64,000 bases of DNA from Paenibacillus jilunlii (GTDB lineage Bacteria > Bacillota > Bacilli > Paenibacillales > Paenibacillaceae): the NCBI RefSeq assembly GCF_900102965.1, contig NZ_FNGM01000003.1:419100-483099 (forward strand), written 5' to 3'. The translations under genes were made by a program, and so were the position numbers. Of this stretch, positions 26,992 through 36,066 are shown piece after piece. The notes under the pieces are model-generated. The model made no database searches. It was not told the origin of the DNA and saw nothing but the letters and a program-made list of their open reading frames with translations. How positions within the stretch are numbered: the first letter of the stretch is position 1; each line of letters opens with the position of its first letter.

Positions 26992-27028
26992 TCTTTACCT
27001 CTGCTCGAATTTTTGTTTTGGGCTTCAT
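26978..27028 (-). CDS. Possible 16-residue leader ORF overlapping the isoprenoid synthase start
   Basis: An ATG at 27028 with AAGGGG 7 bases upstream opens 16 codons (sequence MKPKTKIRAEVKNAYE) that stop inside the first codons of the synthase. This would suit translational coupling. It may be chance; I see no other evidence that the peptide has a function. Confidence 0.25.
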   Translation of the reverse strand: MKPKTKIRAEVKNAYE

Positions 27029-27163
27029 AATCATACCCCTTATACGCTCAAAAATCTTTTTGGTTACCTATCGGCAACGAAGTGAGGTAAATCGACCAGA
27101 TGCATATGGACAGTATTAACCTGGCTCCTATTAAGCCTATCATGCTTCCATCCGTCTGCAAAA

Positions 27164-27204
27164 AAAGAAAGGCCCGGTTTAAAAACCAAGGCCTTTCCTT
27201 TTTA
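27164..27204 (-). terminator. Terminator after the GNAT gene
   Basis: AAAGGCC/GGCCTTT stem flanked by A-rich and T-rich tracts on both sides, so it could act in both directions; it follows the leftward GNAT gene stop. Confidence 0.8.
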
Positions 27205-27227
27205 GTCAGAGAGCTTACCTGTTGTTT

Positions 27228-28166
27228 TCATTCAGAGGAAAGAGTAAACGGTTTTTCATAAATGCTGATTGCATACTCAGATTTCATTCCGGCTTGTTCA
27301 TAGAGGCGGTATGCACCCGAAGGGTTGGCTGCATCGACACCCAGCGAAACAAGCATTTGCCCTGCGTGATAGGATGCCCCGAACAGGCACTGCAGCAGTG
27401 CCAGGGCAAGACCGCGCCCACGGAACGGCCGTCGTACGCCAATCTGCTCAATGAAGAGCAGGTCGTCGCGCATGCGGCTGAGCGCAAACCCCGCAACGTC
27501 TCCCTTCGAGTCCCGGGCGATCAACCACCAGCGTTCCTCAAAGGTAGGCAGCAGCGTCTTTTCGGCCCATTTCTCGAAAGGCGGCGCTGTAAAATCCCAG
27601 TGATCGGCAAACGACTCTACATAAGCCTCATATACGGCTTGTTCGTCCCGCCCCTTCATAAACGGCTCAAGGGTGAAACCTTCCGGCGGGATGGCCGGAG
27701 CCGGTTCGGTCTCCAGCCGGATTCCCATCCGCTTGAAATAACGGACCGGGGCATAGCCCTGTGCTTCAAACAGCCGGACAGCATCTTCGCATAACGTCGG
27801 GATCATACTTTGCAGACGCTTCGGGACACCCGTTGCATTCCGGAGTTCTGAGGCCCGCGCTTCTAACGCCTTAACGAGCGTCGCGCCTACGCCACGGCCG
27901 CGGGCAGCAGGCAGCACGCAGCCGTAGCTGAACAGCTTTTCTTCACTATCCTCCTCAAGAAAAGCATAACCGACTAATGCCGAGTCTCTGTCTTCAACGA
28001 TCCAGACATTGTTGTCCAGATCGAAGCGGGACCACATGTCCAGAACGTCGTCGAGAACGATGTCAGGTGCTCCGAGGTCTTCGGTATCACAGGCTGCCAC
28101 CAGGTCGCAAACCGCCTGAGCGTCATTTAATGAAGGGCGGCGTATGCGGAAGGTTGAATTCGTCAT
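27228..28166 (-). CDS. Tandem GNAT-domain N-acetyltransferase
   Basis: A 312-residue protein with two GNAT folds. Domain 1 (about 1-150) has the acetyl-CoA loop VLPAARGRGVGATLVKALE; domain 2 (about 155-312) has GVRRPFRGRGLALALLQCLF with ASLGVDAANPSGAYRLYEQ-like closing strand (read here as SLGVDAANPSGAYRLYE). Double-GNAT proteins of this type acetylate small amines or antibiotics. AAGGAG lies 8 bases before the ATG and a terminator follows. The substrate is unknown. Confidence 0.85.
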   Translation of the reverse strand: MTNSTFRIRRPSLNDAQAVCDLVAACDTEDLGAPDIVLDDVLDMWSRFDLDNNVWIVEDRDSALVGYAFLEEDSEEKLFSYGCVLPAARGRGVGATLVKALEARASELRNATGVPKRLQSMIPTLCEDAVRLFEAQGYAPVRYFKRMGIRLETEPAPAIPPEGFTLEPFMKGRDEQAVYEAYVESFADHWDFTAPPFEKWAEKTLLPTFEERWWLIARDSKGDVAGFALSRMRDDLLFIEQIGVRRPFRGRGLALALLQCLFGASYHAGQMLVSLGVDAANPSGAYRLYEQAGMKSEYAISIYEKPFTLSSE

Positions 28167-28309
28167 AGACCATACTCCTTAGGGGGGATCAAACTCCGGT
28201 TGCAGATTATTGACCCCTCTTTTTCTATAAAATGTATTACAATCATTTTAGCAGAAAAGGTTCTCCCTTCCCATTGAGTTATCGCTGCATACGCCGTCTG
28301 AGCATGGTC

Positions 28310-28358
28310 ACATCAAAAGCAGGCACCCCGAACTTGCGGAAGCGCCTGCTTTTGATGT
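28310..28358. repeat. 15-bp inverted repeat between convergent-spaced genes
   Basis: ACATCAAAAGCAGGC and its exact complement flank a 19-base loop. The hairpin starts 10 bases after the stop of the leftward 28368-29294 gene. It has no T tract, so it is an atypical terminator or a small intergenic repeat. Confidence 0.6.
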
Positions 28359-28367
28359 TGTCACCAT

Positions 28368-29294
28368 TTATTGGGCTGTACCCCGGCCCTTTTCTATTCG
28401 CTCATAACTCAACTTCTGCCGCAGTAATACGGCCAGTTCTTCAGACGTGTCCCATACGATTGGTCGGATAGTCCCGGCATGTACATTCAGTTTATCTGCT
28501 GCGCTGTTGTTTACAGTCCAGATTACCGGGATGTTCAAGCCAAGGGCATATCCTGCCGCAAAATACACCTCAGGAGACTGTCCGGTTAAATCCGCAATAA
28601 TAAGTCTGCTGTCCGCGATTAGCGCCAAAGTATCGTGATCACGGTTCTGTGTGTTGTCATGGGTAAGCAAGCGCGGCAGATAACCAAGCTGCTCAATTTT
28701 TGGCAAAAGCGTTTCCTGCCACTCCCTGCACAGCTCCTCTTTCTCGGCGGTCAGAATGAGACACGGCTTTAATTTTTTGCCTCCGGCGCTCGCCGCAGCC
28801 TCACTCCAGCCTTTATCGGTAAGCTTAAAGGTCATGCCTTCACGTATAAGCAGCTGCTCATTAATGAGCTTATCGATGATATATACCAGTTCCTGCAAAT
28901 TGGGGGAATACGTCAGGTTATAGCTGCCAGAGAGCGGCTGAATAACAACAGGATCTCCTGCGCTCTCAGAATGCCTGTACAAATATTGCAGCAGACGGTT
29001 CCCTTTATCCTCAATCGTCACTGGAATTTTGGGGGAATTTGCGATGGTCTCTAAGTCGCTGAACGTTAGCGTAACCTTCTCTTCACAATCGGTCCGCTCC
29101 CGGATGTACCCTGAGATCAAATGGAGCATGTCGCGTTTCTTAGGATGCGGGAGTGAATTAATGGATTCATAGCTGTCCCTTAGCAGAATGTAGTACCCGC
29201 CGGGCGAACAAGAACAACCGAGATATCTATCGTAATCGCCCTCCGTTGCAATGGGGACAATCTCATCGCAGAACAAACAGTGTTTCTTCGTCAT
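28368..29294 (-). CDS. Zinc-ribbon, winged-helix and deoxyribosyltransferase-like domain protein
   Basis: I do not recognise a named family for the whole protein. The N terminus has HCLFCDEIVPI and LGCSCSPGG, a probable zinc-binding knuckle. The middle (about 80-175) reads like a winged helix (LTFSDLETIANSP, LINEQLLIREGMTFKLTDKG). The C-terminal ~120 residues (KPCLILTAEKEEL, then ADSRLIIADLTGQSPEVYF and GYALGLNIPVIWTVN) match the nucleoside 2-deoxyribosyltransferase/TIR-like Rossmann pattern, with a Glu in the expected catalytic position. The start at 29294 has AGGTG 10 bases upstream. Nucleotide sensing or hydrolysis is an inference. Confidence 0.65.
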   Translation of the reverse strand: MTKKHCLFCDEIVPIATEGDYDRYLGCSCSPGGYYILLRDSYESINSLPHPKKRDMLHLISGYIRERTDCEEKVTLTFSDLETIANSPKIPVTIEDKGNRLLQYLYRHSESAGDPVVIQPLSGSYNLTYSPNLQELVYIIDKLINEQLLIREGMTFKLTDKGWSEAAASAGGKKLKPCLILTAEKEELCREWQETLLPKIEQLGYLPRLLTHDNTQNRDHDTLALIADSRLIIADLTGQSPEVYFAAGYALGLNIPVIWTVNNSAADKLNVHAGTIRPIVWDTSEELAVLLRQKLSYERIEKGRGTAQ

Positions 29295-29297
29295 CAC

Positions 29298-29551
29298 AAC
29301 TCTTCACCTCTTATTCATTGCTACCCCCTACCTTAACAATTTTCGTGTGAAAAGTAGACAAGAAGATATTTCCTATAGTATCTCTAGATTTCTGTGCCGT
29401 TAAACTCAAATCGAGCAGCTCAACTGGATGATCCGGAATGCCAAGTATTTAGCATCTCTTGAGATTTTTGAGGATCGTCCATAAGCAAAGTCCGATACTT
29501 TGATTAATAACACTGGACTAACGTCCTGTTAGAGGAGGATCCCAAGCTACA
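29298..29551. other. Intergenic, nothing identified
   Basis: AT-rich DNA with no supported gene or hairpin. The upstream part should hold the promoter of the 28368-29294 gene, but no convincing hexamers stand out. Confidence 0.4.
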
Positions 29552-30031
29552 TTAAATATCGAACAATCCCCTTCGAATCAAGTTTGCGGTAACCGGCTGC
29601 TTACCCATTTCCCGCGACCAAATCGACAATTGGCCGAAATGGTGGATCTCATGGGCGAGAACATGTCGCATAATCTCCCCATATCTGAAGCTCTCCCATT
29701 CGCCCGTTGCGTTCTGGTCGGATAAAATGCGAGTTTCCATGCTGCTATCCCAAGTGTAGATGAATGGAGCGATTTCAGCATGGCAACGCGCGGAATAATC
29801 TCTTATCTTTTGCATACCGATATAGTCCTCGAACGGTGGCTCTTCAGGCATCGGCTTTCCTTGCAATGCGCTTATCCAACTGTACTCGCACTCTACAATG
29901 TGAAACAGCGTATAGAAAATGCTGCCCGGACCGCCTGTGCGTCTCTTTATCAGCTCTGTCTCGTCCACCGAGTCGCACCAGTCAAACCATTCTTTGCGTA
30001 CTTGCCAGTTATACTCGAATAACTTCAACAT
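29552..30031 (-). CDS. DinB-family protein
   Basis: A 159-residue four-helix DinB/YfiT-like protein. The metal-ligand histidines are in TLFHIVECEYSW near residue 43 and HVLAHEIHHFGQLSIW near 128-143. These are putative metal-dependent enzymes, often thiol transferases. GGAGG lies 8 bases before the ATG. No co-transcribed partner is evident. Confidence 0.85.
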   Translation of the reverse strand: MLKLFEYNWQVRKEWFDWCDSVDETELIKRRTGGPGSIFYTLFHIVECEYSWISALQGKPMPEEPPFEDYIGMQKIRDYSARCHAEIAPFIYTWDSSMETRILSDQNATGEWESFRYGEIMRHVLAHEIHHFGQLSIWSREMGKQPVTANLIRRGLFDI

Positions 30032-30206
30032 GGGAGCAGCCTCCTCCTATAACTTTGATATTTCTACCTTCAATAAGTATTCCTGAAATTATCGCATTAT
30101 CCTGCTCGTTAGCTTAACGATACCTGCCGCATATTAAAAGGCCAAACACAAAGCGTTTCCCCGAAAGCCCGCCATCTAATGGTGCCGCGAAGGAGCGGCA
30201 TGAATG

Positions 30207-30420
30207 TCTATTGCACTTTGTGCAGCAGATGCCCTCTAAATCAGCCGAAAAACCGGTTCTATTGCACTCTATACAACAGAACTCGCTGAAAAAGCGGCCT
30301 TTTATCGAAAATCCAAAAATCTATTGCACCGAATACAGCAGAACACGGTCATTCGCAGAATATCGAGCGTTCTATTGCACAGAATGCAATCAGGCAGCAA
30401 ATTTGCTACAAAATATCTCA
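30207..30420. repeat. Imperfect tandem repeat, four units
   Basis: TCTATTGCAC recurs at 30207, 30258, 30320 and 30371, giving spacings of 51, 62 and 51 bases. Each unit continues with a similar ten-base stretch ending in CAGCAGA, CAACAGA or a variant. A plus-strand frame stays open across it, but composition and repeat structure argue that this is not a gene. It looks like an intergenic repeat array. Confidence 0.65.
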
Positions 30421-30447
30421 TAGGAGTTACCGGATATGAACACAACA

Positions 30448-30477
30448 GATTTCAAGCTCAAGCCTGAGCTTGAAATC
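30448..30477 (-). terminator. Palindromic hairpin at the end of the amidohydrolase operon
   Basis: A 13-bp perfect stem (GATTTCAAGCTCA with its complement, loop AGCC) overlaps the amidohydrolase stop codon. There is no long T run, so it may stabilise the mRNA end as much as terminate. Confidence 0.6.
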
Positions 30478-31636
30478 ATTTAATCAAATCCGATTCCTGC
30501 GCTCCGGTCATGACCGAAACAATGCTTTTCCGAAGCTGCTCTGCGTTTTGTGCCTGATACGGGTCAGCATTGTAAATAACAGCATCGGCGATATAACCTT
30601 CGGCGATACGCCCCAACGCATTGCCGCTGCCGAGAATTCCGGCAGCACTCTCTGTGGCAGACTTCCACACTTCTGCCCGGGTCAGCCCATACTCCATTAA
30701 GGTATCGAGTTCCTGCAGGTTGTACCCGTGCAGCGCAGGTGTGGCATAATCCGTGCCGAATCCTATGCGGACGCCTGCCTTTTTGGCGAAGCTGATGGCT
30801 TTTGCGTGGGCTTCGGCAGCACGCGCAGCCCGGTCGCAAATTACCGGGTTCAGTCCCAGCACACCCTTCGGATCTGCTGCAATGCGGTAGATCGAGGTTG
30901 TCGGCACAAAAGCTACTCCAGATTCGGCAAGTCTCCCGGCCTGCTCCGCACTCAGGAACATCCCATGCTCGATGGATTCCACACCGGCCTGGATGGACCA
31001 GTCTATCGTCACTCCGCCCCAGGTATGTACCAGAACCTTTTTATGATGCTCATGAGCATGGCGGACGATGAAGGCAAACTCCTCTTCCGAAAAATTCGGA
31101 TCGATTACCTTCTCGGGAGGTGCGCCTAGGCCGCCTGTAGCCATGATTTTGATCCACTCTGCCCCGGTATCGAAAATTTGCGCCATCCGCCCGCGCAAAT
31201 GCTGAATACCCCGGGCATTGGCTGCCCCCAGCATATCGCTGCTGGTCTGCACCCGCAGAGGGTGCTGATAATGCTGGACAAGATGCCGGATGGTGCTGGG
31301 CAGAATCCCGCCAGCATCACGTGCCGTTGTAACACCCGTCAGCAAAGTAGCTGCAAACGCGTCAGCCTGCATCGCTTCGATCTCACGGCTGTCGCGTTTC
31401 AACTGATCGTCATGGTCAAAGTCGGTCCAGGCCAAATGCGTGTGAAGATCAATGATCCCCGGAGTTATCCATAACTGCTGATCGGGGTGAACAGGCTCCT
31501 CTAACTGCGGCTCCAGCTCAACAATCGATGAGAAACGCCCGTCTTGGACTATAATATCGAACCGTTTGCTCTGAACATCTGCGATATAAATACCGCTAAA
31601 GGTCTGAAGTGCGGGCCGTTTATGGATGATGCTCAT
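30476..31636 (-). CDS. Metal-dependent amidohydrolase (imidazolonepropionase/dipeptidase-like)
   Basis: About 386 residues with the amidohydrolase barrel. Metal-site motifs are IDLHTHLAW (H-x-H) near residue 63, the likely carboxylated Lys in EWIKIMATGG near 165, LVHTWGG near 205, ESIEHGMF near 225 and FGTDYATP near 300. The start at 31636 has GGAGGT about 9 bases upstream and overlaps the aminotransferase stop. Last gene of the ABC-transporter operon, it probably hydrolyses an amide or cyclic amide delivered by the transporter; the substrate is unknown. Confidence 0.85.
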   Translation of the reverse strand: MSIIHKRPALQTFSGIYIADVQSKRFDIIVQDGRFSSIVELEPQLEEPVHPDQQLWITPGIIDLHTHLAWTDFDHDDQLKRDSREIEAMQADAFAATLLTGVTTARDAGGILPSTIRHLVQHYQHPLRVQTSSDMLGAANARGIQHLRGRMAQIFDTGAEWIKIMATGGLGAPPEKVIDPNFSEEEFAFIVRHAHEHHKKVLVHTWGGVTIDWSIQAGVESIEHGMFLSAEQAGRLAESGVAFVPTTSIYRIAADPKGVLGLNPVICDRAARAAEAHAKAISFAKKAGVRIGFGTDYATPALHGYNLQELDTLMEYGLTRAEVWKSATESAAGILGSGNALGRIAEGYIADAVIYNADPYQAQNAEQLRKSIVSVMTGAQESDLIK

Positions 31637-32691
31637 TCCCCCCACACCTCCCGGACAGCCTGCAAGGCCTCCCCAGGTTCTTGCTCTAATAATTGGGCCA
31701 GAGCCGCTATGGCTTTCTCTACACTATTCCGGGATGCATTTGCCCCAAAATGATTGATCCGCAAAAGCTGGCCGAATAGCTCGCCGTCCCCGGGTGCAAC
31801 AATACCGATCGGCTGATTAATCTGTAAGCCCTCTTTCCCGTTGATCCGGACCGTTGTAGTCAGTGTAGAATAATGTCTGAAGTCCTTCTGCCACGGATCA
31901 AGACCCAATGCTGTGATCCCGGCTACAGCAGAGGCGGCGGCGCGTTCATGGCGCTTGATAACCTGCTGCAATCCCTCTTCCTCCACCTGTGTCAGAGCCG
32001 CGATCAGTGCTCTGGCCTCGAGGGTGGGAATGTTGGGTGGAACCCGCAGCGGCGCGGCCCCATCCGGGGACGGTTTCAAATCCAGCAAAGACAGAATGGA
32101 GTTGCGGGGAGCTGCAGGATTGGACTCCAGAAATTCCCAGCCACGCGGTGAAATGCTCACCGCACTGACGCCGTTAGGCCCAGCCAAGGCTTTTTGTGCA
32201 CCGATCACCGCAAAGTCTACTCCCCATTCATCCACATTCAGCGCTTCTCCCCCGACTGCTGAGACAGAGTCCGAGACGGTAATAAGCTTGTATTTCTGTG
32301 CAAGCTTAAATATGTCTTGAGCGGGATTTGAGCCGCCGGTAACCACTTCAGCGTGAACGAAGGATAACGCATCCGGCTGGTACTGTTCAATCGCCGATGC
32401 AATCACGCCGGTTGTTGCGACTTCGTCAAATGGCACTTTAACCTCTACAACCGCTGACCCGCCCCGCTCCAGCCATTGTCCAAATAATCTCCCGTATGGG
32501 CCTGTCACCACATTTACAAAAGTACGGCCAGGCGCAGCTATCCCGGCAGCAACGGCTTCAATACCCAAAATCGCCTCACCCGGGATAATGACCGGGGGAT
32601 GTTGTGTGTACAAGAGTTTGGAGAGCAAACCGGTAAGTGTATGGAACTCTGCCAGTGACAACGGCACAAATCCTTTATGTTCTGGGTTCAT
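31633..32691 (-). CDS. Class-V aminotransferase (alanine-glyoxylate/ureidoglycine type)
   Basis: A 352-residue PLP enzyme. The Schiff-base Lys is in IGAQKALAGPNG near residue 180, the cofactor-phosphate segment is TVSDSVSAVGGEAL near 155, and NVVTGPYGRLFGQW is the conserved N-terminal stretch of the alanine-glyoxylate/PucG/serine-pyruvate group. I start at 32691 because AGGAGG lies 5 bases upstream; the longer frame only reads through the ATPase gene. It overlaps both neighbours, so it belongs to the transporter operon. Confidence 0.88.
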   Translation of the reverse strand: MNPEHKGFVPLSLAEFHTLTGLLSKLLYTQHPPVIIPGEAILGIEAVAAGIAAPGRTFVNVVTGPYGRLFGQWLERGGSAVVEVKVPFDEVATTGVIASAIEQYQPDALSFVHAEVVTGGSNPAQDIFKLAQKYKLITVSDSVSAVGGEALNVDEWGVDFAVIGAQKALAGPNGVSAVSISPRGWEFLESNPAAPRNSILSLLDLKPSPDGAAPLRVPPNIPTLEARALIAALTQVEEEGLQQVIKRHERAAASAVAGITALGLDPWQKDFRHYSTLTTTVRINGKEGLQINQPIGIVAPGDGELFGQLLRINHFGANASRNSVEKAIAALAQLLEQEPGEALQAVREVWGE

Positions 32692-33460
32692 AATAACCTC
32701 CTGCTGTAGTGGTGTTCGGCATTTTGGGAACCGCGGACAACAGCTCTCGGCTGTAATCATGTTCCGGGCGGGTAAAGAATTGGTCCTTGGCGCTCTTCTC
32801 AACAAGCTTGCCCTGCCGCATAACGGCTACCGTATCGCTGATGGCATGAATAACTCCCAGATCATGGGAGATGAACAGCATGGTAAGATTAAGTTCGGTT
32901 GTGAGCGTCTTGAACAGTTCAAGCACACTAAGCTGTACGGACACATCGAGCGCACTCGTCGGTTCATCCGCAATCAGCAGGCTGGGCTCCACACTTAATG
33001 CACGGGCAATTGCAATCCGTTGACGTTGTCCGCCGGAGAATTCGTGAGGGAACCTGTCCAGAGCCTTCGCCTCCAGGTGAACACGGGCCAAAAGCTCTTT
33101 GCATCTCTGCTCCACCTGCTGCCGGGGTACAATCTTATGAAACAACAGCGCTTCGGCGAGAATCTGCCGGATGGAATGCTTGGGATTCAGTGAAGCATCC
33201 GGATTCTGAAAGATCATCTGGATCTTTTTATGCTGCTCCCGGCTTCTCTTCTTCAGCAATTCCTGAGATCCCAGCAGAATCTTCCCTTCGTCTGGAGCGA
33301 TCAGCCCGGCTATAACCCGCGCCAGCGTAGATTTCCCTGAACCCGACTCCCCAACAAGCCCGAGGGTAGTATGCTCCTCCAGATTCAGGCTGATATTATC
33401 CAGCGCAGTGAATCCCCCATACCGGACCGTTAAATTTTGAACTTGCAGCGTGCTACCCAT
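32675..33460 (-). CDS. ABC transporter ATPase, OppF/DppF type
   Basis: A 261-residue peptide/nickel-class ATPase. Walker A is GESGSGKST near residue 37, signature SGGQRQRIAIARAL near 141, Walker B LLIADEPTSALD near 162 and switch His in FISHDLG near 194. It ends with a short C-terminal oligopeptide-type extension. It overlaps the preceding ATPase and the following aminotransferase. Confidence 0.92.
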   Translation of the reverse strand: MGSTLQVQNLTVRYGGFTALDNISLNLEEHTTLGLVGESGSGKSTLARVIAGLIAPDEGKILLGSQELLKKRSREQHKKIQMIFQNPDASLNPKHSIRQILAEALLFHKIVPRQQVEQRCKELLARVHLEAKALDRFPHEFSGGQRQRIAIARALSVEPSLLIADEPTSALDVSVQLSVLELFKTLTTELNLTMLFISHDLGVIHAISDTVAVMRQGKLVEKSAKDQFFTRPEHDYSRELLSAVPKMPNTTTAGGYYEPRT

Positions 33461-34217
33461 TCATTCTGCCCCCTTCCAGCTCCGGCAATGGAAGCACTGA
33501 ATCAATCAGCATTTGCGTATAAGGATCTGACGGATGCTGCAAAAGATCAAGCGTATCTCCGTGCTCCACAATCTCCCCCGCCTTCATCACATATAGTCTG
33601 GAGCACAGGTTGGCGGCAATCGCCAGGTTATGGGTGACAAAGACCATGGCGAACCCGAGTTCCTGCTGCAGGCTGGTGATCGTCTCAATAATTTGCCGCT
33701 GAACGGTTACATCCAGCGCCGTTGTCGGTTCATCACAGAGCAGGATGCCTGGTTTGCAGGCCAGCGCCATGGCAATGACGATCCGCTGACACTGGCCGCC
33801 CGAGAGCTGGCTGGGATACCGGTCAGACCTCTGTAGAGAGTCAGGCAAGCCGAGCCTTTCGAGCAGCTCCAGCGCGATCATGCGTGAAGCCTTCCGGCTT
33901 ACCTGCTGTCTGTAATACACCACTTCCGCCAGCTGTTTCACCACCGGACAGAGCGGGTCAAGCGCACCTCTCGGGTCCTGAAACACCATCGCGCTCCTTG
34001 CCCCGCTCTTAATGACGCCCCCCGTCTGTGTCACACCGCGCGGCAGCAGCCCAAGAATGGCCCGCAGCGTGAGCGATTTGCCGGAACCCGACTCCCCTAC
34101 CAATCCCAGAGTCTCCCCTTTTCCAAGCGAAAAGCTGACATTATGGACTAATGCCTCATTAGACTTTGCCGCCAGCGACAGTGCCTCTATTTCCAAAACC
34201 GGATGTGTAGACATCAT
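33453..34217 (-). CDS. ABC transporter ATPase, OppD/DppD type
   Basis: About 254 residues. Walker A GESGSGKSLT, signature SGGQCQRIVIAMAL, Walker B ILLCDEPTTALDVT and H-loop FVTHNLA are all intact. The start is one of two adjacent ATGs (34217 or 34214), 5 and 8 bases after GGAGG; the frame is open much further upstream but only across the permease gene. The signature has Cys (GGQCQR) where most have Gln-Arg-Val, a minor difference. Confidence 0.92.
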   Translation of the reverse strand: MMSTHPVLEIEALSLAAKSNEALVHNVSFSLGKGETLGLVGESGSGKSLTLRAILGLLPRGVTQTGGVIKSGARSAMVFQDPRGALDPLCPVVKQLAEVVYYRQQVSRKASRMIALELLERLGLPDSLQRSDRYPSQLSGGQCQRIVIAMALACKPGILLCDEPTTALDVTVQRQIIETITSLQQELGFAMVFVTHNLAIAANLCSRLYVMKAGEIVEHGDTLDLLQHPSDPYTQMLIDSVLPLPELEGGRMNG

Positions 34218-35080
34218 TTTTTCCTCCAAATATCGGCCAATCCATCCCCAACCAGAGATAATGCAATCCCTGTATATACTACTGCGAATCCGGGCACTGC
34301 CGAGAGCCACCAGGCTGTCGTAATGAAGGGTTGTCCATCTGAGATCATGGTTCCCCAGTCCGGAGTGGGCGGTGTTATGCCTATCCCGAGATAACCGAGT
34401 GTAACAATGGCGACAAGCAGACCGACCATATCGGTCATCAGAACGACCACCGCTTGAGGCAGCACATTGGGCAGCAGATGACGCAGGATAATTCTTACGC
34501 CGGGAAGTCCCAAAGTCTGCGCAGATGCAACCCACTCCTGCTTGCGGAATGAAGCGCTAAGGCCTCTGACGACACGGGCAAACACGATCCATCCGACCAG
34601 CATAAAAGTGATATAAATGCCCCGTTCTCCCGCTCCGCTGGCAAAGGCCACGATAATGACAATCAGATAAAAGGGAAAGGCAATAAATGTGTCTGTCAGC
34701 AATGAAATAGCGGCATCGAGCCATTTTCCATAATACCCTGCCAGCATTCCAAGAAATACACCTGTGCAGAAGGGGATGATCTCCGCCAAAACCATGATTT
34801 TCAAATCTGTACGCGCAGCATAGATCAGTCTAGTAAACAAATCACGCCCCAGCTGATCTGTTCCCAGCCAATGTGCTGCCGACGGAGGCTGCAAAAAAGC
34901 GCTCAGATTCTGCTCAGTAGGCGAATAAGGACTTAAGTACGGGATGAATACAGCCAGAATAATCAGTACGGCAAACATAATGCTTCCCACAAGCAGTGAA
35001 GGTGTATTCCATATTCGTTTCAAGCGGTTAGCGGTTCTGCCGCCCTCATGTAAGTGTGGATCTAATTGTATATAGTTCAT
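34214..35080 (-). CDS. ABC transporter permease, DppC type
   Basis: A 288-residue inner-membrane permease. An N-terminal membrane helix (LLVGSIMFAVLIILAVFIPY) precedes the DppC cytoplasmic signature HWLGTDQLGRDLFTRLI near residue 71. The EAA loop is in the segment that includes VASAQTLGLPGVRIILRHL near 182, followed by NVLPQAVVVL. It overlaps the adjacent permease and ATPase genes by a few bases. Confidence 0.92.
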   Translation of the reverse strand: MNYIQLDPHLHEGGRTANRLKRIWNTPSLLVGSIMFAVLIILAVFIPYLSPYSPTEQNLSAFLQPPSAAHWLGTDQLGRDLFTRLIYAARTDLKIMVLAEIIPFCTGVFLGMLAGYYGKWLDAAISLLTDTFIAFPFYLIVIIVAFASGAGERGIYITFMLVGWIVFARVVRGLSASFRKQEWVASAQTLGLPGVRIILRHLLPNVLPQAVVVLMTDMVGLLVAIVTLGYLGIGITPPTPDWGTMISDGQPFITTAWWLSAVPGFAVVYTGIALSLVGDGLADIWRKK

Positions 35081-36066
35081 TGTTTTCCTTTCGTTCTGGG
35101 ATCAAGCCACCAGGAAATGATTTCAATCACTAGACTGATGATCACCACTGAAAGTGCACAGTACAGGGCTATGCCTTGAATAACCGGAAAATCCCGCTTA
35201 GAAATGGAGGTGAACAACAGGCTGCCAATGCCCTTGATGCCATACACCTGCTCAACAACCAGTGTACCGCCAATCAGATAAGATATATTGACTCCAAGCA
35301 GCATCAGGGTGGGAAGCGCCGAGTTGCGCAGCACATGCTTAAACAGAATAACCCTGTTCGGGATTCCGGCAGCCCTTAGGGTCACTACAAAATCGGATTC
35401 CAGCACTTCAAGCATTTGCGCTCTTAACGACCGGACAAGGGTCGGGATTTGTGAAAAAGCGACGGTTACCGCCGGAAGCGCAAGACTGTGCAGGGTTCCG
35501 CTCCATCCTTCTCCTGCACCGCCAACCGGAAACCAGCCCAGCCGGACACTGAAGAGCAGAATCAAAAGAAGGCCAACCCAAAAGATTGGCATACCCAGAG
35601 TGATGGCAGGAATTATACGGATCAAATGATCGAGCAGCTTATCCTTATGCGTGGCTGCAAGCGTAGCAAGCAGAAGCGCTATGATGATTGCCAGCACACA
35701 AGCCAGCAGAATGAGCAGCAATGTAATGGGTGCTCGCTGTGCAATCAATTCTCTGGCCGAGGTCCCCGTAATGATGGAATTTCCAGTATCCCCTTGGGTA
35801 AAGAGTGTGTTCATAAAACGGAGGAATTGATCCCATAAAGGGAGGTCAAGCCCGAGAGCATGATGCATGCTCTCGAGCGCCTCAGGTGTGCTGTATTCTC
35901 CTAAAATCATTTTTGCGGGGTCTCCCGGCACAATGCGGATGATGAAAAAGACCGCTGTCATCACGCAAAGGATCACGGCCAATGCTCTCACAAGGGCTAT
36001 GAGTAGCCACTTGTGAGAAGCATTGCCGTCCGTCCGCTCCGTTGGCGCCAGCTTGAATTTCATCAT
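35077..36066 (-). CDS. ABC transporter permease, DppB type
   Basis: A 329-residue permease with an N-terminal helix (ALVRALAVILCVMTAVFFII), the DppB-type loop RIVPGDPAKMILG near residue 46, and an EAA-loop segment VVTLRAAGIPNRVILFKHV near 231. It pairs with the DppC-type permease. The gene overlaps the solute-binding-protein stop, so translation is coupled. Confidence 0.92.
   Translation of the reverse strand: MMKFKLAPTERTDGNASHKWLLIALVRALAVILCVMTAVFFIIRIVPGDPAKMILGEYSTPEALESMHHALGLDLPLWDQFLRFMNTLFTQGDTGNSIITGTSARELIAQRAPITLLLILLACVLAIIIALLLATLAATHKDKLLDHLIRIIPAITLGMPIFWVGLLLILLFSVRLGWFPVGGAGEGWSGTLHSLALPAVTVAFSQIPTLVRSLRAQMLEVLESDFVVTLRAAGIPNRVILFKHVLRNSALPTLMLLGVNISYLIGGTLVVEQVYGIKGIGSLLFTSISKRDFPVIQGIALYCALSVVIISLVIEIISWWLDPRTKGKQ

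Noticed and set aside
30211-30423. 70-codon plus-strand ORF across the tandem repeats
   Set aside because: It follows repeat units and not a codon pattern; no ribosome-binding site.
33453-34535. A 360-residue reading of the DppD-type ATPase
   Set aside because: The first ~107 residues come from the other frame of the permease gene; the ATPase proper starts at the ATG after GGAGG.
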